Origin: Jiangella alba
Lineage (GTDB): Bacteria; Actinomycetota; Actinomycetes; Jiangellales; Jiangellaceae
DNA length: 64,000 nt
Assembly: GCF_900106035.1 (NCBI RefSeq)
Contig: NZ_FNUC01000004.1
Coordinates: 2,170,001-2,234,000 of the forward strand
Direction of reading: 5' to 3'
The notes below the pieces were generated by a model, which did no database searches, was not told where the DNA came from, and saw only the letters and a list, made by a program, of their open reading frames with translations. Both the position numbers and the translations under genes were made by a program. Below are positions 1-8,185 of this stretch, piece by piece. The stretch's first letter is position 1. Each line of letters opens with the position of its first letter.

Positions 1-2
1 GG

Positions 3-203
<201 letters not shown>

Positions 204-207
204 CCTG

Positions 208-759
208 GTGACAGACGCACCCCGGCCCGCCGGGCAGACGATCGGCCTGGCCGTCCCGATCCCTGAGCCCTACGGCCGCGAGCTGCAGGACTGGCGCCGC
301 TCGTTCGGCGACCCGCTGGCCGACGCCATCCCGGCGCACATCACGTTGCTGCCGCCGACGGCCATCGCCGACGCCGACCGCGCCGGCGTGTACGAGCACC
401 TCGACAAGGTGGCCGCGCGGTTCGCGCCGTTCCGCGTCCACCTGCGCGGCACGGCGACGTTCCTGCCGGTGTCGCCGGTGGTGTTCGTGGCGCTCGCGCA
501 GGGCATCTCGGCCTGCGAGCGGCTGTCCGGGGCCATCCGCACGGGACCGCTCGACATCGAGCTGTCGTTCCCGTACCACCCGCACGTCACCGTCGCCCAC
601 CACGTGTCCGAGGAGGCGATGGACAACGCCTTCGACACCCTCGCCGGCTACGACGCCGGCTTCGACGTCGCGGCGTTCAGCCTCTACGAGCACGGCGACG
701 ACGGCTACTGGCGGCGCGAACGGGACTTCGTCCTGACGGGAGAGGCAGCGCGCGTGTGA
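208..759 (+). CDS. 2'-5' RNA ligase / cyclic phosphodiesterase family protein
   Basis: This 183-residue protein belongs to the 2H phosphoesterase superfamily, whose two H-x-T motifs form the active site for opening 2',3'-cyclic phosphates or joining 2'-5' RNA ends. Both motifs are visible: HIT at residues 44-46 and HVT at 126-128. I chose GTG 208 because an earlier in-frame ATG (124) would overlap trpS by 80 bases and add an arginine/proline-rich stretch that looks like shadow translation. It sits 4 bases after trpS and overlaps the following membrane-protein gene by 4 bases (GTGA). The cellular substrate cannot be inferred. Confidence 0.85.
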   Translation: MTDAPRPAGQTIGLAVPIPEPYGRELQDWRRSFGDPLADAIPAHITLLPPTAIADADRAGVYEHLDKVAARFAPFRVHLRGTATFLPVSPVVFVALAQGISACERLSGAIRTGPLDIELSFPYHPHVTVAHHVSEEAMDNAFDTLAGYDAGFDVAAFSLYEHGDDGYWRRERDFVLTGEAARV

Positions 760-1778
760 TCCCCCGGCTCCGCGCCATCTGGGAACGGCTGCAGCGGACG
801 CTGCCGCTTCGCGCCTGGAAGCGCTACGGCGACCTGCGCGGGAACCGGCTGGCCGGAGCGTCCAGTTTCTACGGGTTCGTCTCGCTGTTCCCGCTGCTGG
901 TGCTGGCCGCCGCGATCGTCAGCGCCATCGCCGGGCCGTCCGGCGTCGAGACGGTGCAGGAGATCGTCGACGACAACCTCCCAGGCCTGAAGATCGACGT
1001 CGCGACGTTCCACCGCAACGCCGGGACGGTCGGGGTGATCGGCGCCGCGGTGCTGCTGTTCACCGGACTCGGCTGGGTCGACTCGGTCCGGGCGGCGGTC
1101 CGCTCCATGTGGGGGCTGGACGACCAGCCCGGCAACATCGTCGTGCGCAAGGGCCTCGACATCGTGTCGCTGGCCGGGCTCGGCGTGCTGATCCTGGTGT
1201 CGTCCGGCGCCAGCGTCGTCCTCGTCTCCTACGCCGGCGAGGTGCTCGACTGGCTCGGGTTCGGCAGCGGCTGGATGCTCCGGCTGGTCACCGGCCTGGT
1301 CTCGGTGGGCGGCAGCATGGCGCTGTTCGCCTACATGCTGTCCGGCCTGCCGCGCATCGTGGTCCCGGTGCGCAACCTCGCGGTCGTGTCGCTGCTCAGC
1401 GCCGTCGTCTTCGAGATCCTCAAGCAGTTCCTCGTCCAGTACGTCGTCGGAACGGCGACGCAGAGCTCGTACGCGGCGTTCGCCGCGCCGCTGGCCCTGC
1501 TGGCCTGGATCTACCTGGTGACCCGCCTGCTCATGGTCGCGGCGGCGCTGACGGCCGAGAGCGCCATCGACGAGCTCGAGGAGGACGAGCGCGCGCAGGC
1601 GGCGCCGGCTCAGCAGGTGGCCGCCGCTCCGGTCGACGTGCTGTCGCCGGGCCAGGTCCGGGCGACGGAGGTCGCCGCGGGCGCCGTGCTCGGTGCGGTG
1701 GGCGTGGCGCTCGTGCTGACGGCGGCCCGCGCCGCCCGCACGGTGCGCTCCGCGTTGCGCCGTCAGCGCGACGAGTAG
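756..1778 (+). CDS. YihY/BrkB family inner membrane protein
   Basis: A 340-residue integral membrane protein with about six hydrophobic helices. The early segment LAGASSFYGFVSLFPLLVLA is typical of the YihY/virulence factor BrkB family (formerly misnamed ribonuclease BN). The C-terminal 70 residues form a charged Ala-rich linker followed by one last helix. The GTG start overlaps the stop of the 2'-5' ligase gene, implying translational coupling. The gene ends 16 bases inside the convergent carboxypeptidase gene. Family function is not established; a role in transport or envelope has been suggested. Confidence 0.85.
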   Translation: MIPRLRAIWERLQRTLPLRAWKRYGDLRGNRLAGASSFYGFVSLFPLLVLAAAIVSAIAGPSGVETVQEIVDDNLPGLKIDVATFHRNAGTVGVIGAAVLLFTGLGWVDSVRAAVRSMWGLDDQPGNIVVRKGLDIVSLAGLGVLILVSSGASVVLVSYAGEVLDWLGFGSGWMLRLVTGLVSVGGSMALFAYMLSGLPRIVVPVRNLAVVSLLSAVVFEILKQFLVQYVVGTATQSSYAAFAAPLALLAWIYLVTRLLMVAAALTAESAIDELEEDERAQAAPAQQVAAAPVDVLSPGQVRATEVAAGAVLGAVGVALVLTAARAARTVRSALRRQRDE

Positions 1779-3031
1779 CGGCCGGACGACTTCGGGCGGC
1801 GGCGCCGCAGCGCGAAGCCGAGGCCACCGGCGAGCGCCGCGGCGGCGAGGCTGAGCCAGACCACCGGAGGCACGTCGTCGGAGCTGCCGCCGGGGCTGCT
1901 CAGGGCGTCGCCGTAGTCCTGGAGCGGGTTGCGGCCGAGGATGTCGCCGTCGTCGGCCGCCTCGGTGACCATGGCCTCGACCTCGTCGGGCGCGACGAGG
2001 TGGCCGACGGCCGGGGTGTCGGGCGTGGCGTAGGCCCAGTCGAACAGCGCGGCGGCGGCGTCCTCGGCCCGGCCCTCGGCGCCGAGGACCGTGACGATGA
2101 GCGTGCGGCCGTCGCGCTCGACCGCGCCGACGAAGGTGTGGCCGGCGAGCGTGGTGTAGCCGGTCTTCAGTCCGATGGCGCCCTCGTAGGAGCCGAGCAG
2201 GCGGTTCTGGTTCTGGATCTGGAACGTCGCGCCGCCGGCGTCGGGGAAGTCGTAGACGGGTGTGGCGGCCAGCTCGGCGATGGTGGCGTCGCCGAGGGCC
2301 TCGCGGCCGATCAGCGCGAGGTCGTACGCCGACGACAACTGGCCGGGGGAGTCGAGACCGTGCGGCGTGATGGCCTTGGTGTCGAACGCGCCGAGCCGGC
2401 GAGCCTCGTTGTTCATCTTGTCGACGGTGACGTCCTGGCCGCCGGCCGCCTCGGCGATGGCGTGCGCGGCGTCGTTGCCGGACGCGAGGATCAGGCCGTG
2501 CAGCAGCTGGTCGACGGTGTAGGTCTGGGCGGCGACGATGCCGACGCGGCTGCCCTCGACCGACGCGTCGGCCTCGGTGGCGACGTAGGTCTCGTCGGGC
2601 TCCAGCGCGGCGTCGGTGGCCAGCGCCGTCAGCAGCTTGATGGTGCTGGCCGGCGGACGGCGCTCGTGCGGGCTGTACGCGGCCAGCACGTCGCCGGTCT
2701 CGGTGTCGGCGACCAGCCACGCCTGGGCGTCGAGGACGGGCAGCGGCGGCGCCGTGGGCGACACCAGCGCGACGCCGGTGGCGGCCAGCTCCTCGCCGCC
2801 GACGACCTCGTCGACGGGAGAGTCGGCCGGCGGCTCCAGGACGGTGGGCGAGGGCGTGACGGGCAGCGCGGGCGTCTCGCTGCCCGCGGGCGTCTCGACC
2901 GGCGCCTCGGCGTGGGCCGGCAGCAGGGCGCCGGTGCCGAGCACGACGAGCGCCGCCACCGGCACGATCCAGACGCGGCGGCTGCGGGAGGAGCGCAGTA
3001 CAGGGCCCATGGTCGAGGTCAGACTAACCAT
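1763..3031 (-). CDS. D-alanyl-D-alanine carboxypeptidase (penicillin-binding protein, DacA-type)
   Basis: A 422-residue secreted serine peptidase that trims the terminal D-Ala from peptidoglycan stem peptides outside the membrane. The three penicillin-binding motifs are in order: STIK at 129-132 (nucleophile Ser129), SGN at 184-186 and KTG at 289-291. Residues 18-41 form a signal segment, residues 42-95 a Pro/Thr-rich linker, and residues about 393-412 a C-terminal transmembrane helix followed by basic residues, so the protein is membrane-anchored. A second Met at codon 8 is an alternative start. It begins 16 bases after the marR stop, so both are probably on one transcript. Confidence 0.9.
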   Translation of the reverse strand: MVSLTSTMGPVLRSSRSRRVWIVPVAALVVLGTGALLPAHAEAPVETPAGSETPALPVTPSPTVLEPPADSPVDEVVGGEELAATGVALVSPTAPPLPVLDAQAWLVADTETGDVLAAYSPHERRPPASTIKLLTALATDAALEPDETYVATEADASVEGSRVGIVAAQTYTVDQLLHGLILASGNDAAHAIAEAAGGQDVTVDKMNNEARRLGAFDTKAITPHGLDSPGQLSSAYDLALIGREALGDATIAELAATPVYDFPDAGGATFQIQNQNRLLGSYEGAIGLKTGYTTLAGHTFVGAVERDGRTLIVTVLGAEGRAEDAAAALFDWAYATPDTPAVGHLVAPDEVEAMVTEAADDGDILGRNPLQDYGDALSSPGGSSDDVPPVVWLSLAAAALAGGLGFALRRRRPKSSGRYSSR

Positions 3032-3047
3032 TGCGCGGCGCGATCGG

Positions 3048-3548
3048 TCAGCTCGGTGCGTCGTCGAACGGCAGGACGAGGGTCCGCAGCAGGCCGGAGA
3101 GCTGGTCGCGTTCGTCGGCGCCGAGCCCGGCCAGCAGCCGCCGCTCGTTCGCCAGCAGCCCCTCCAGCGCGGCGTCGACGGACGTCTTGCCGAACTCGGT
3201 GAGCCGGACCCGGACGGCCCGGCGGTCGTACTCGTCGCGGCGCCTACTGACCAGTCCGCGGGCGGTCAGCTTGTCGACGCGTGCCGTCATGGTGCCGCTG
3301 GTGACCAGCGTCTGGCCGAGCAGCACGCCCGGCGACAGCTCGTACGGCTCGCCGGTCTTGCGCAGCGCGGCGAGCACGTCGAACTCCCACGGTTCCAGCC
3401 CGTGCTCGGCGAACGCGGCCCGCCGCTCGCGGTCGAGATGCCGGGCCAGCCGGCTGACGCGGGACAGCACCTCCATGGGGCTGACGTCGAGGTCGGGCCG
3501 CTCGTGCCGCCACGCCTCGGTCAGCCGGTCGACCTCGTCCTGCGCCAT
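3048..3548 (-). CDS. MarR family transcriptional regulator
   Basis: A 166-residue winged-helix regulator. The recognition region (residues about 70-105, TLVTSGTMTARVDKL) and the wing (SRRRDEYDRRAVRVRLT) fit the MarR family, which usually dimerises, binds palindromes and releases DNA on binding a ligand or on oxidation. It is divergent from the methyltransferase gene at 3637 and upstream of the carboxypeptidase gene. Two palindromes in the 88-base divergent region are the obvious operators. The inducing signal is unknown. Confidence 0.9.
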   Translation of the reverse strand: MAQDEVDRLTEAWRHERPDLDVSPMEVLSRVSRLARHLDRERRAAFAEHGLEPWEFDVLAALRKTGEPYELSPGVLLGQTLVTSGTMTARVDKLTARGLVSRRRDEYDRRAVRVRLTEFGKTSVDAALEGLLANERRLLAGLGADERDQLSGLLRTLVLPFDDAPS

Positions 3549-3576
3549 GGTCCGACTCTACGGCCTCCGCCAAGTT

Positions 3577-3620
3577 TCTTGACGTCGAGAGAGTGGTCTG
3601 ATTTATCTTGGTCTCAAGAT
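3577..3620. promoter_or_regulatory. Divergent promoter with two MarR-like palindromic operators
   Basis: TCTTGACGTCGAGA (3577-3590) is a palindrome with one mismatch, and ATCTTG-GTCT-CAAGAT (3605-3620) is a perfect 6-4-6 inverted repeat. A sigma70-type promoter for the rightward gene, TTGACG (3579-3584) and TTATCT (3603-3608) with an 18-base spacer, lies across both. Both palindromes share the TCTTG half site. Repression of the methyltransferase gene, with autoregulation, by the adjacent MarR protein is inferred. Confidence 0.65.
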
Positions 3621-3636
3621 GATGAGAGGTGGAGCG

Positions 3637-4395
3637 ATGTGGGATCCGGACCGCTACCTGACCTTCGCCGCGCAGCGGGCGCGGCCGTTCGCCGACCTGC
3701 TGGCGCAGGTGCGGGCCACGGACGTGACGGAGGTCGCGGACCTCGGCTGCGGGCCGGGCACGCTCACCGCCGACCTCGCTCGGCACTGGCCGGGGGCGCA
3801 CGTCGTCGGCGTCGACTCGTCCGCGGAGATGATCGCCGCGACCCCCGCCGACCCGCCCGCCGGGGTCGAGTTCCTCCACGCCGACCTGCGCGACTGGGCG
3901 CCGGAACGCCCCGTCGACGTGCTGATCAGCAACGCGACGCTGCAGTGGGTGCCCGGGCACCTCGACCTGCTGCCCCGGCTGGCCGGGCACGTCGCCGACG
4001 GCGGCTGGCTCGCCTTCCAGATCCCCGGCAACTTCGCCGAGCCCGCGCACGTTCTGCTGCGCGAACTGGCCGCCGGAGACCGGTGGCCGATGCTGCACGA
4101 CCTCGAGCGGCCGTCCGCGCACGAGCCCGCGACATACCTCGACGCGCTGCTCGACCTCGGGTTCGCCGCCGACGTCTGGGAGACCACGTACGTCCAGCTG
4201 CTGCCGGGCGACGACGCCGTGCTGGAGTGGATGAGCGGGACGGGGCTGCGTCCGTACCTCACCGCGCTGTCCGGCGCCGAGCGGGACGTGTTCGTCGCCG
4301 AGTACCGCGACCTGCTGCGCGCCGCCTACCCGCCCGGCCGGCACGGGACCGTGCTGCCCTACCGGCGCATCTTCGCCGTCGGCCACCGAGGGTAG
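3637..4395 (+). CDS. tam: Trans-aconitate 2-methyltransferase
   Basis: A 252-residue SAM-dependent methyltransferase. It opens with MWDPDRYLTFAAQRARPFAD, and SAM motif I is ADLGCGPGTLT; both are characteristic of Tam, which methylates trans-aconitate and relieves inhibition of aconitase by this side product. The ATG at 3637 follows a GAGGTGGAG ribosome binding site. An upstream ATG at 3619 lies inside the second palindrome and is unlikely to be used. The gene is divergent from marR, a pairing that suggests inducible expression. Confidence 0.88.
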   Translation: MWDPDRYLTFAAQRARPFADLLAQVRATDVTEVADLGCGPGTLTADLARHWPGAHVVGVDSSAEMIAATPADPPAGVEFLHADLRDWAPERPVDVLISNATLQWVPGHLDLLPRLAGHVADGGWLAFQIPGNFAEPAHVLLRELAAGDRWPMLHDLERPSAHEPATYLDALLDLGFAADVWETTYVQLLPGDDAVLEWMSGTGLRPYLTALSGAERDVFVAEYRDLLRAAYPPGRHGTVLPYRRIFAVGHRG

Positions 4396-4409
4396 GGCTG
4401 TCCCCAGGG

Positions 4410-4471
4410 CCGGACGGGTGGTGGCGGGATGTCACCGGACGGGTGGTGGCGGGATGTCACCGGACGGGTGG
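4410..4471 (+). repeat. 25-base tandem direct repeat, 2.5 copies
   Basis: A 25-base unit starting CCGGACGGGTGGTGGCGGG recurs at 4410, 4435 and 4460, the last copy stopping after 12 bases. It ends 19 bases before the desaturase start codon and so would lie in the promoter or 5' leader of that gene. Copies are identical over the shared length. It may be a binding-site repeat or simple slippage. Confidence 0.8.
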
Positions 4472-4490
4472 CAGCTCCGAGGATCGGAGC

Positions 4491-5525
4491 ATGACCTCTC
4501 AGACCGACGTCCCCGCTGCTCCGCGGCCCGGCAGCGACTACGCGCGGCTCGCCCGGAAGATCAACGAGGCGGGGCTGCTGGACCGCCGGCCCGGCTACTA
4601 CGCGGTCCGCATCGGGCTCGTCGTCGTGGGCTACGCGGCGGCGTGGAGCGTCTTCGCCGCCGTCGGCGACTCGTGGTGGACGCTGGCGCTGGCCGCCGTG
4701 CTGGCCGTCGTGTTCGCGCAGGTCGCGCTCGTCGCCCACGACCTCGCGCACCGGCAGGTGTTTCGCCGCCGCAAGCCCAGCGAGATCGCCGGCCGCATCG
4801 CCGGCAACCTCGGCATCGGCATGAGCTACGGCTGGTGGCAGGACAAGCACACCCGGCACCACGCCAACCCGAACCACGAAGAGCTCGACCCCGACGTGTC
4901 GCCGGAGCTCCTGGTCTGGTCCGAGCGGCAGGCGAGCAAGGCCGGCGGGCTGACCCGCGTCATCGCCGCGCGCCAGGCGTTCCTGTTCTTCCCGCTGCTC
5001 ACGCTGGAGGGCTTCAACCTGCACGTCGCCAGTGTCAGGGCCACCCTCGACCCGCGGCTGAAGCGGCGACGCCTGGAACTGGGCCTGCTGCTCGCCCACT
5101 TCGCCGGCTACCTCGCGCTGGTCCTCGCCGTGCTGCCGCCCGGCAAGGCCGTCGCGTTCATCGTCCTGCACCAGGCGCTGTTCGGCATCTACCTCGGCTG
5201 CACGTTCGCGCCGAACCACAAGGGCATGCCGACGCTCACCGCCGAGGACGAGCTCGACTACCTGCGCAAGCAGGTGCTCACCTCGCGCAATGTCAGCGGC
5301 GGACCGCTCATGGACGTCGCGCTGGGCGGCCTCAACCACCAGATCGAGCACCACCTGTTCCCGAACATGCCGACACCGAACCTGCGCAAGGCCAAGCCGA
5401 TCGTCCGGCAGCACTGCGCGGCGCTGGGCGTGCCGTACGCCGAGACCACGCTGATCGAGTCGTACCGCATCGCGCTGCGGCACATGCACGACGTCGGTGA
5501 GCCGCTGCGAAGCCACGCACAGTGA
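4491..5525 (+). CDS. Membrane fatty acid desaturase (DesA/linoleoyl-CoA type)
   Basis: A 344-residue integral membrane di-iron desaturase. The three histidine clusters that bind the two irons are present in order: HDLAH, HTRHH and HQIEHH. The last box, with Q replacing the first H of a typical HxxHH cluster, is the form seen in acyl-lipid front-end-type desaturases. Two hydrophobic pairs surround the boxes. ATG 4491 follows a purine-rich GGATCGGAGC site. A 25-base tandem repeat sits just upstream. Regiospecificity cannot be told; a role in adapting membrane lipid unsaturation is inferred. Confidence 0.88.
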   Translation: MTSQTDVPAAPRPGSDYARLARKINEAGLLDRRPGYYAVRIGLVVVGYAAAWSVFAAVGDSWWTLALAAVLAVVFAQVALVAHDLAHRQVFRRRKPSEIAGRIAGNLGIGMSYGWWQDKHTRHHANPNHEELDPDVSPELLVWSERQASKAGGLTRVIAARQAFLFFPLLTLEGFNLHVASVRATLDPRLKRRRLELGLLLAHFAGYLALVLAVLPPGKAVAFIVLHQALFGIYLGCTFAPNHKGMPTLTAEDELDYLRKQVLTSRNVSGGPLMDVALGGLNHQIEHHLFPNMPTPNLRKAKPIVRQHCAALGVPYAETTLIESYRIALRHMHDVGEPLRSHAQ

Positions 5526-5612
5526 TGCCGACCACCCCAAACGGCGCCGCATCGGCACGAGTTCCGGCAAATCGCCACGCAGAGTGATCGCCAGGCGCTA
5601 CTTTTGGTCCTC

Positions 5613-6323
5613 GTGGGGGGACACAAACGAGCGCCCAGCGGCGCCGCCCAGGCGCTGCGCCACGTCCGTCGGCACACCCTGCGGTTCGTGGCGCTCGCCG
5701 CGCTCACCGTCCCGGTCGTCGCCGTCGTGGCGGGCCAGGGCGAGCCGGCGATCTTCGGGCGCAACCGGACACCGGATATCTCGGAGGGGCAGAATCCGGA
5801 GCTCCGCGGCTCGGGCGAGTCCACGGGCACACCGACGCCACCGGCAGCACCTCCGGCGTCGGCCACCCCGGCACCCCAGCCGACGGCGGGCCGGCCCGAC
5901 GCGGCCGGCCCGCCGCCGGACCTCGGTTCCGCCCCGTCGACCGGCGGGAGCACCGACGTGCCGGCGGGCGGCGACGGCGACGACGAGGTGCCTGCGGGGA
6001 CCACGCCGGACGACGGCCCCGGCGGCCCCGACGGCGACACCGACACCGACCGGCCGCCGTCGCCGCCGGAGGGTGAGACGCACGAGCCGCAGCCGTCGCC
6101 GTCGTCCACCTCCCAGCCGCCGAGCCACGAACCGACCCCGACCTCGACGCCGTCGGTGCAGCCGACCACCCCGCCGAAGCCGCCCGAGCCGAAACCGACG
6201 CCGACCCAGGAGCCGCCGAAGCCGCCGGCGACGCCGAAGCCGTCCACCCCGCCGCCGGACGAGGGCGACGGTGGCGGCTCGCTGATCTGCCTCGACGTGC
6301 TGGGGATCCAGATCTGCCTGTGA
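5613..6323 (+). CDS. Proline-rich, membrane-anchored or secreted hypothetical protein
   Basis: About 236 residues. A basic N-terminus is followed by one hydrophobic segment (FVALAALTVPVVAVVAG), then about 160 residues almost wholly Pro, Thr, Gly, Asp and Glu, typical of a wall-spanning extracellular stalk. It ends in a short hydrophobic tail LICLDVLGIQICL with two cysteines eight residues apart. GTG 5613 is preferred over TTG 5604: a TACTTT -10-like box at 5599-5604 would place transcription start at or next to this GTG, so the message may be leaderless. The GTG is immediately followed by a G-run. No family recognised. Confidence 0.6.
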   Translation: MGGHKRAPSGAAQALRHVRRHTLRFVALAALTVPVVAVVAGQGEPAIFGRNRTPDISEGQNPELRGSGESTGTPTPPAAPPASATPAPQPTAGRPDAAGPPPDLGSAPSTGGSTDVPAGGDGDDEVPAGTTPDDGPGGPDGDTDTDRPPSPPEGETHEPQPSPSSTSQPPSHEPTPTSTPSVQPTTPPKPPEPKPTPTQEPPKPPATPKPSTPPPDEGDGGGSLICLDVLGIQICL

Positions 6324-6326
6324 GCG

Positions 6327-6986
6327 TCAGCCGTCGGTGAGGCGGGGCTTGTGCTCCAGCCCGGACAGCCCGTTCCAGGCGAGGTTGACCAGGTGCGCGG
6401 CGACGTCGGCCTTCTTCGGCGAACGCACCTCCAGCCACCACTGGCCGGTCAGCGCGACCATGCCGACCAGCATCTGCGCGTACATGGGTGCGTGCTTCGT
6501 GGCGATGCCGCGCGCCTTGAACTGCGCTGCCAGGATGTGCTCGACCTGGCTGGCGGCGTCGGAGATGAGGCTGGCGAACCCGCCGGTCGAGTGCGCGACC
6601 GGGGAGTCGCGGACCAGGATGCGGAAGCCGTCGGTGGACATCTCGATGTAGTCGAGCAGCGCCAGCGCGGCCCGCTCGAGGATGACCCGCGGGTGCGCGG
6701 GCGTCGCGAGCGCCGTCGTGATGCGGTCGAGCAGCTGCTCCATCTCGCGGTCGACGACGACGGCGTACAGCCCTTCCTTGCCGCCGAAGTGCTCGTAGAC
6801 CACCGGCTTGGAGACGCCGGCCCGGGCCGCGATCTCCTCGATGGACGTGCCGTCGTAGCCGCGCTCCGCGAACAGCGCGCGGCCCACGTCGAGCAGCTGC
6901 TCGCGGCGCTGCTTGCCGGTCATGCGGACTCTGCTGGGCGTGGCGCGTGGCCTCGTCGCGACGTCGTCGGTCACGCGACCCATCAT
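6327..6986 (-). CDS. TetR family transcriptional regulator
   Basis: A 219-residue repressor with an N-terminal HTH at about residues 25-70 (LLDVGRALFAERGYDGTSIEEIAARAGVSKPVVYEHFGGKEGLY), the standard TetR signature, and an all-helical ligand domain. Start is uncertain: ATG 6986 or the adjacent ATG 6983, or Met22 (6923) just before the HTH. It lies 22 bases after the acyl-CoA desaturase gene on the same strand, so it is probably cotranscribed and controls that operon through the palindromes at 8021-8067, responding to acyl-CoA or fatty acid state (inference from desaturase-TetR pairs elsewhere). Confidence 0.9.
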   Translation of the reverse strand: MMGRVTDDVATRPRATPSRVRMTGKQRREQLLDVGRALFAERGYDGTSIEEIAARAGVSKPVVYEHFGGKEGLYAVVVDREMEQLLDRITTALATPAHPRVILERAALALLDYIEMSTDGFRILVRDSPVAHSTGGFASLISDAASQVEHILAAQFKARGIATKHAPMYAQMLVGMVALTGQWWLEVRSPKKADVAAHLVNLAWNGLSGLEHKPRLTDG

Positions 6987-7008
6987 GCTCCCGTGCCGGG
7001 GCAGAAGC

Positions 7009-8007
7009 TCACTCCGCGATGAGGTTGGCTTCGCCGCCGTAGTCGTCGACGCGCTTGGACTGGATGCGTTCCGGGCTCGGCCAGCGCACGTCCCACACCC
7101 AGCCGGCCTTCTCCAGGGCCCAGATGACGCGGGCGCTGGAGTCGATCTGGCCCTTGAGCACGCCGTGCCGCGCGCAGGTCGGGTCGGCGTGGTGCAGGTT
7201 GTGCCACGACTCGCCCATCGACAGGAACGCCAGCCACCACACGTTGCCCGACTTGTCGCGGCTCTCGAACGGCCGCTCGCCGATGGCGTGGCAGATCGAG
7301 TTGATCGACCACGTGACGTGGTGCAGCAGGCCGATGCGGACCAGCGTGGCCCAGAAGAACGCCGTCAGCGCGCCGTGCCACGACCACGTCGCCAGCCCGC
7401 CGATGATCGGCGGCAGCAGCAGCGACAGCGCGACCCACAGCGGGAACAGCTTGCTGATGCGGCGGATGTCGTCGTCCTTGATGAGGTCCGGCGCGAACTT
7501 GCGCGCGTCGGTCTGCTCGACGTCGAACAGCCAGCCCATGTGCGCGAACCACATGCCCTTGATCAGCGCCGGGACGGTCTCGCCGTAGCGCCACGGGGAG
7601 TGCGGGTCGCCCTCCTTGTCGGCGAACTTGTGGTGCCGGCGGTGGTCGGCCACCCAGCGGATGACCGGCCCCTCGACGGCCATGCTGCCGGCGACGGCCA
7701 GCGTGTTCTTCACCGCGCGGTTCGCCTTGAAGGCACGGTGCGTGAAGTGCCGGTGGAAGCCGACGGTGACCCCGTGGCCGGTGAACGCGTAGAAGGCCAC
7801 CGCGAGCACGACGTCGAGCCAGCTCAGGTAGCCACCCATCCACGCGACGGGGATGGCGGCCACGAGCGCGACGAACGGGACGGCGATGAAGACGCCGATC
7901 GTGATGCGTTCGCCGAGCGTCTGCGTATCGCCCGACAGCGTGCCGCGAGGAAGCTCGCTCGGCGCCGGTGGGGACTGCTGGCTGTTCGCCGTGTCCGTGG
8001 AAGCCAT
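7009..8007 (-). CDS. Acyl-CoA/stearoyl-CoA desaturase (delta-9 type)
   Basis: A 332-residue membrane desaturase. The eight-histidine signature of the delta-9 acyl-CoA family is complete: HRHFTH, HRRHH and HNLHH, with hydrophobic pairs before the first box and between the second and third. It introduces a cis double bond into saturated acyl-CoA using O2 and two electrons. Start ATG 8007 follows CAGGAGAC. It heads an operon with the TetR gene 22 bases downstream. A cluster of palindromes in the 60 bases upstream is the likely operator. Confidence 0.92.
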   Translation of the reverse strand: MASTDTANSQQSPPAPSELPRGTLSGDTQTLGERITIGVFIAVPFVALVAAIPVAWMGGYLSWLDVVLAVAFYAFTGHGVTVGFHRHFTHRAFKANRAVKNTLAVAGSMAVEGPVIRWVADHRRHHKFADKEGDPHSPWRYGETVPALIKGMWFAHMGWLFDVEQTDARKFAPDLIKDDDIRRISKLFPLWVALSLLLPPIIGGLATWSWHGALTAFFWATLVRIGLLHHVTWSINSICHAIGERPFESRDKSGNVWWLAFLSMGESWHNLHHADPTCARHGVLKGQIDSSARVIWALEKAGWVWDVRWPSPERIQSKRVDDYGGEANLIAE

Positions 8008-8020
8008 GGGGGTCTCCTGT

Positions 8021-8067
8021 GTAAGGGGAACCTTCCTTACGGCACCGTAACCTACGTTGCCGTAGGT
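8021..8067. promoter_or_regulatory. Array of three palindromes upstream of the desaturase-tetR operon
   Basis: Three inverted repeats lie end to end: GTAAGG-N8-CCTTAC (8021-8040), TTACGG-CA-CCGTAA (8037-8050) and ACCTACG-TTGC-CGTAGGT (8050-8067), all with perfect arms. The first two overlap by four bases and share the CCTTAC/TTACGG stretch, so binding at one could exclude the other. They begin 14 bases upstream of the desaturase start codon. They are the probable targets of the adjacent TetR protein, and possibly of a second regulator. Confidence 0.65.
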
Positions 8068-8150
8068 CGTATAGCCCGGATCTTCCGATGTGTCCTGCTT
8101 CGCCCTGGTGGGCGCGAGATGGGTTATCCACAGGGTGGCGACCGGACGAC

Positions 8151-8185
8151 TTGATGACTATCGGTAGCAATGTAAAGCTATAGCC
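8151..8185 (+). promoter_or_regulatory. Putative promoter for a leaderless transcript
   Basis: TTGATG (8151-8156) and TAAAGC (8173-8178) are separated by 16 bases in an AT-richer stretch. Transcription would start close to ATG 8186, and no ribosome binding site precedes that ATG, so the mRNA is likely leaderless. Leaderless messages are common in actinobacteria. Confidence 0.5.

Noticed and set aside
705-2720. Long open frame of 671 codons on the minus strand
   Set aside because: It overlaps the YihY and carboxypeptidase genes, is Arg/Ala/Gly-rich without domains, and is a high-GC shadow.
4359-5570. Minus-strand frame of 403 codons over the desaturase
   Set aside because: The plus-strand desaturase has complete histidine boxes; the antisense frame lacks any family feature.
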